5,460 nt of DNA from NCBI GenBank assembly GCA_002493395.1, contig DKYS01000095.1, forward strand, positions 1-5,460, given 5' to 3'. The DNA is from Turicibacter sp. UBA7094. Its GTDB lineage: Bacteria > Bacillota_I > Bacilli_A > MOL361 > Turicibacteraceae. The translations under genes and the position numbers were made by a program. Below are positions 5,376 through 5,460 of the stretch, piece by piece (the stretch's first letter is position 1; every line of letters begins with the position of its first letter). Under the pieces are notes generated by a model. That model did not search any database, was not told the origin of the DNA, and saw nothing but the letters and a program-made list of their open reading frames with translations.

Positions 5376-5424
5376 AAGCCCTAGTAGTTGGGGATTGTTC
5401 ACTGCGTTCACTGCTAGGTGACCC
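5376..5424 (-). repeat. Hairpin-repeat unit 5 (49 bp), near copy of unit 1
   Basis: It differs from unit 1 by only three substitutions and keeps the CCTAG/CTAGG outer stem and the AGTGAAC direct repeat. It lies immediately upstream of the ATG at 5371, on the same strand as the rpn gene. Confidence 0.75.
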
Positions 5425-5460
5425 AAGCCCTACCAGCGGAGGATAGCCACGATGTCAATC
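5425..5460 (-). repeat. Hairpin-repeat unit 6, cut by the window end, near copy of unit 2
   Basis: The visible 36 bases match unit 2 except for two adjacent changes in the 12-base bulge (TATCCTCCGCTG here). The 5' outer stem and half of the inner stem lie outside the window. Confidence 0.7.

Noticed and set aside
5039..5460. CRISPR array
   Set aside because: Units are mostly contiguous, differ in length (49-66 bp), keep their internal fold rather than an exact repeat, and have no uniform unique spacers.

Overview
The window looks like chromosome from a low-GC Gram-positive (Bacillota) gut-type bacterium. The evidence is AT-rich coding sequence, strong AAGGAGG ribosome sites, a lipoprotein with a lipobox, U-tailed hairpin terminators, and two genes of the Rpn (PD-(D/E)XK, putative transposase) family. 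Turicibacter or a relative is my guess from the style of the genes; the sequence does not prove it.

Layout, left to right. (1) Bases 2-760, plus strand: the 3' part of an rpn-family nuclease gene that starts outside the window. Its first ~40 bases fold like the repeat elements at the right end. (2) About 763-1186: an unrecognised coding remnant that continues only through a frameshift, then a strong hairpin terminator at 1248-1298. (3) 1301-1538: a gene-free stretch ending in a promoter and ribosome site. (4) 1539-4081: a complete, tightly packed zinc-type ABC uptake operon, closed by a terminator at 4080-4110. It encodes a binding lipoprotein with a His-rich loop, an ATPase 1 base downstream, and a permease overlapping the ATPase gene by 8 bases. 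The lipoprotein captures the metal outside the membrane, the permease forms the channel and the ATPase drives import. (5) 4187-5371, minus strand: a second rpn-family gene with its own terminator. Its 5' end is split into three pieces by inserted hairpin repeats. (6) 5039-5460: at least six units of a structured repeat family, arranged as pairs.

The most interesting feature is that repeat family. Reading the rpn strand, each unit has an outer stem (usually CCCTAC with GTAGGG), a variable inner segment that is a perfect hairpin in most units, and a 12-base one-sided bulge of the type TATCCTCC plus four bases. The stem sequences differ between units while pairing is kept. Two unit pairs sit inside the start of the minus-strand rpn gene. 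A diverged unit sits inside the other rpn gene at the left edge, in the same orientation relative to that gene. If the inserts are removed, a plausible Rpn N-terminus of about 33 residues is restored. The simplest reading is a small non-autonomous mobile element that has inactivated the gene. Removal at the RNA level or translational bypassing are speculative alternatives that can be tested.
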